In this document: positions 5,716 through 6,320 of the stretch, piece by piece
Layout of the letters: each line of letters opens with the position of its first letter
How positions within the stretch are numbered: position 1 is the first letter of the stretch
Assembly (NCBI GenBank): GCA_937950385.1
Contig: CALFEA010000057.1
Coordinates: forward strand, 1-6,320
Direction of reading: 5' to 3'
DNA length: 6,320 bases
Source of the DNA: an uncultured Altererythrobacter sp.
Lineage (GTDB): Bacteria > Pseudomonadota > Alphaproteobacteria > Sphingomonadales > Sphingomonadaceae
Notes under the pieces: model-generated
What the model saw: the letters and a program-made list of their open reading frames with translations, nothing else
Told to the model about the DNA's origin: nothing
Database searches by the model: none
Position numbers and translations under genes: made by a program

Positions 5716-6320
5716 ATGCTTGAAAAAGCAGCGAGTCAGAATGCTGCAGAGGCGCCGCTTGTATCGATAATGCTGGTCAATTGGAACACTTGCAGCATGA
5801 CGCTTGAATGCTTGGCATCGATCTATGCTGAGACACGCACCACGCATTTTGAGGTGATAGTCGTCGACAATGCCTCAAGCGATGGTTCAGCAGAGGCGAT
5901 TGCAGAGCAATTTCCTCAAGTCACGCTTATGGCGGAACAGCGCAACCACGGCTTTGCCCATGCCACCAATATTTCTGTCGCAAGAGCAAGGGGGCAATAT
6001 GTCCTGCTGCTCAATACAGACACCGTTGTCCAAAATGGGGCGATCGATGAGCTGGTGGCTTTTGCCAAGGCGCGCCCAGAGGCCAAGATTTGGGGCGGGC
6101 GGACAGCATTTGGCGATGGCGCGCTCAATCCGACTTCTGCTTGGGGCAAGATTACACCATGGAGCGTGACCTGCATGGCGACGGGATTGGCGGCCATGTT
6201 GCCAAATTCCAGCCTGTTCAATCCGGAATGCTATGGTGGCTGGCAGCGGGATAGCGAGCGGCCCGTTGACATTGTTCAAGGCGCATTTTTCCTAATTGAG
6301 CGCGAATTTTGGGATAAGCT
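5716..6320 (+). CDS. Family 2 glycosyltransferase, C-terminus beyond window edge
   Basis: This is a GT-A fold glycosyltransferase of the GT2, WbbL/rhamnosyltransferase-like type, expected to add one sugar from an activated nucleotide donor to the lipid-linked repeat unit at the cytoplasmic face. The visible 201 codons contain the opening strand 'VSIMLVNWNT' (16-25), the nucleotide-binding 'VVDNASSDGS' (49-58) and 'NHGFAHATN' (77-85). The metal-site strand 'LLLNTDT' (97-103) ends in Asp102, equivalent to the DXD region. A later motif, 'VDIVQGAFFLIERE' (184-197), corresponds to the acceptor-side 'D..xGA..lirR' block of this subgroup. About 200 residues of a usual 280-330 are present. The ATG at 5716 begins 1 nt after the acyltransferase stop. 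The ribosome binding site is weak (GGGG at 5701-5704), which suggests coupling to upstream translation. Donor and acceptor cannot be told from sequence. Confidence 0.9.
   Translation, partial: MLEKAASQNAAEAPLVSIMLVNWNTCSMTLECLASIYAETRTTHFEVIVVDNASSDGSAEAIAEQFPQVTLMAEQRNHGFAHATNISVARARGQYVLLLNTDTVVQNGAIDELVAFAKARPEAKIWGGRTAFGDGALNPTSAWGKITPWSVTCMATGLAAMLPNSSLFNPECYGGWQRDSERPVDIVQGAFFLIEREFWDK

Noticed and set aside
1..6320. CRISPR array, rRNA, tRNA or riboswitch
   Set aside because: No regularly spaced repeats, no cloverleaf-like or ribosomal sequence and no leader long enough for a riboswitch were seen on either strand.

Overview
The window is a piece of a surface-polysaccharide (capsule/exopolysaccharide/O-antigen) locus from an alphaproteobacterium. 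A marine-type Sphingomonadales or Rhodobacterales relative is most likely. This rests on intermediate base composition, TTG/GTG starts and, above all, a two-gene pair resembling the gene transfer agent (GTA) head spikes of Rhodobacter capsulatus. The taxon is inferred from gene content; no rRNA or other marker is present.

The window has two divergent arms separated by about 150 bp (3716-3864). The left arm runs on the minus strand. It starts with an 89-residue spike-base protein (3715-3446), which overlaps by 1 bp a 691-residue right-handed beta-helix spike protein (3446-1371). After a 202-bp gap carrying a perfect hairpin and a possible promoter comes a Wzx-type polysaccharide flippase. The flippase starts at a TTG (1168) and runs off the left edge.

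The right arm runs on the plus strand and is tightly packed: an O-antigen polymerase/ligase-like membrane protein (3865-5217), a hexapeptide-repeat acyltransferase (5214-5714, ATGA overlap), and a family 2 glycosyltransferase (5716 to the right edge).

Taken together, the glycosyltransferase would extend the lipid-linked repeat unit, the acyltransferase would decorate it, the flippase would move it across the inner membrane, and the Wzy-like protein would polymerise or ligate it. The unusual part is the spike pair in the middle. In R. capsulatus the corresponding proteins (rcc01079/rcc01080, GhsA/GhsB) sit on GTA heads and bind the capsular polysaccharide of recipient cells. Placing the polysaccharide-binding spike inside the polysaccharide-synthesis locus suggests that glycan structure and the ligand recognising it are inherited together. 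That link is inference; the family assignments come from reading the translations without a database search.
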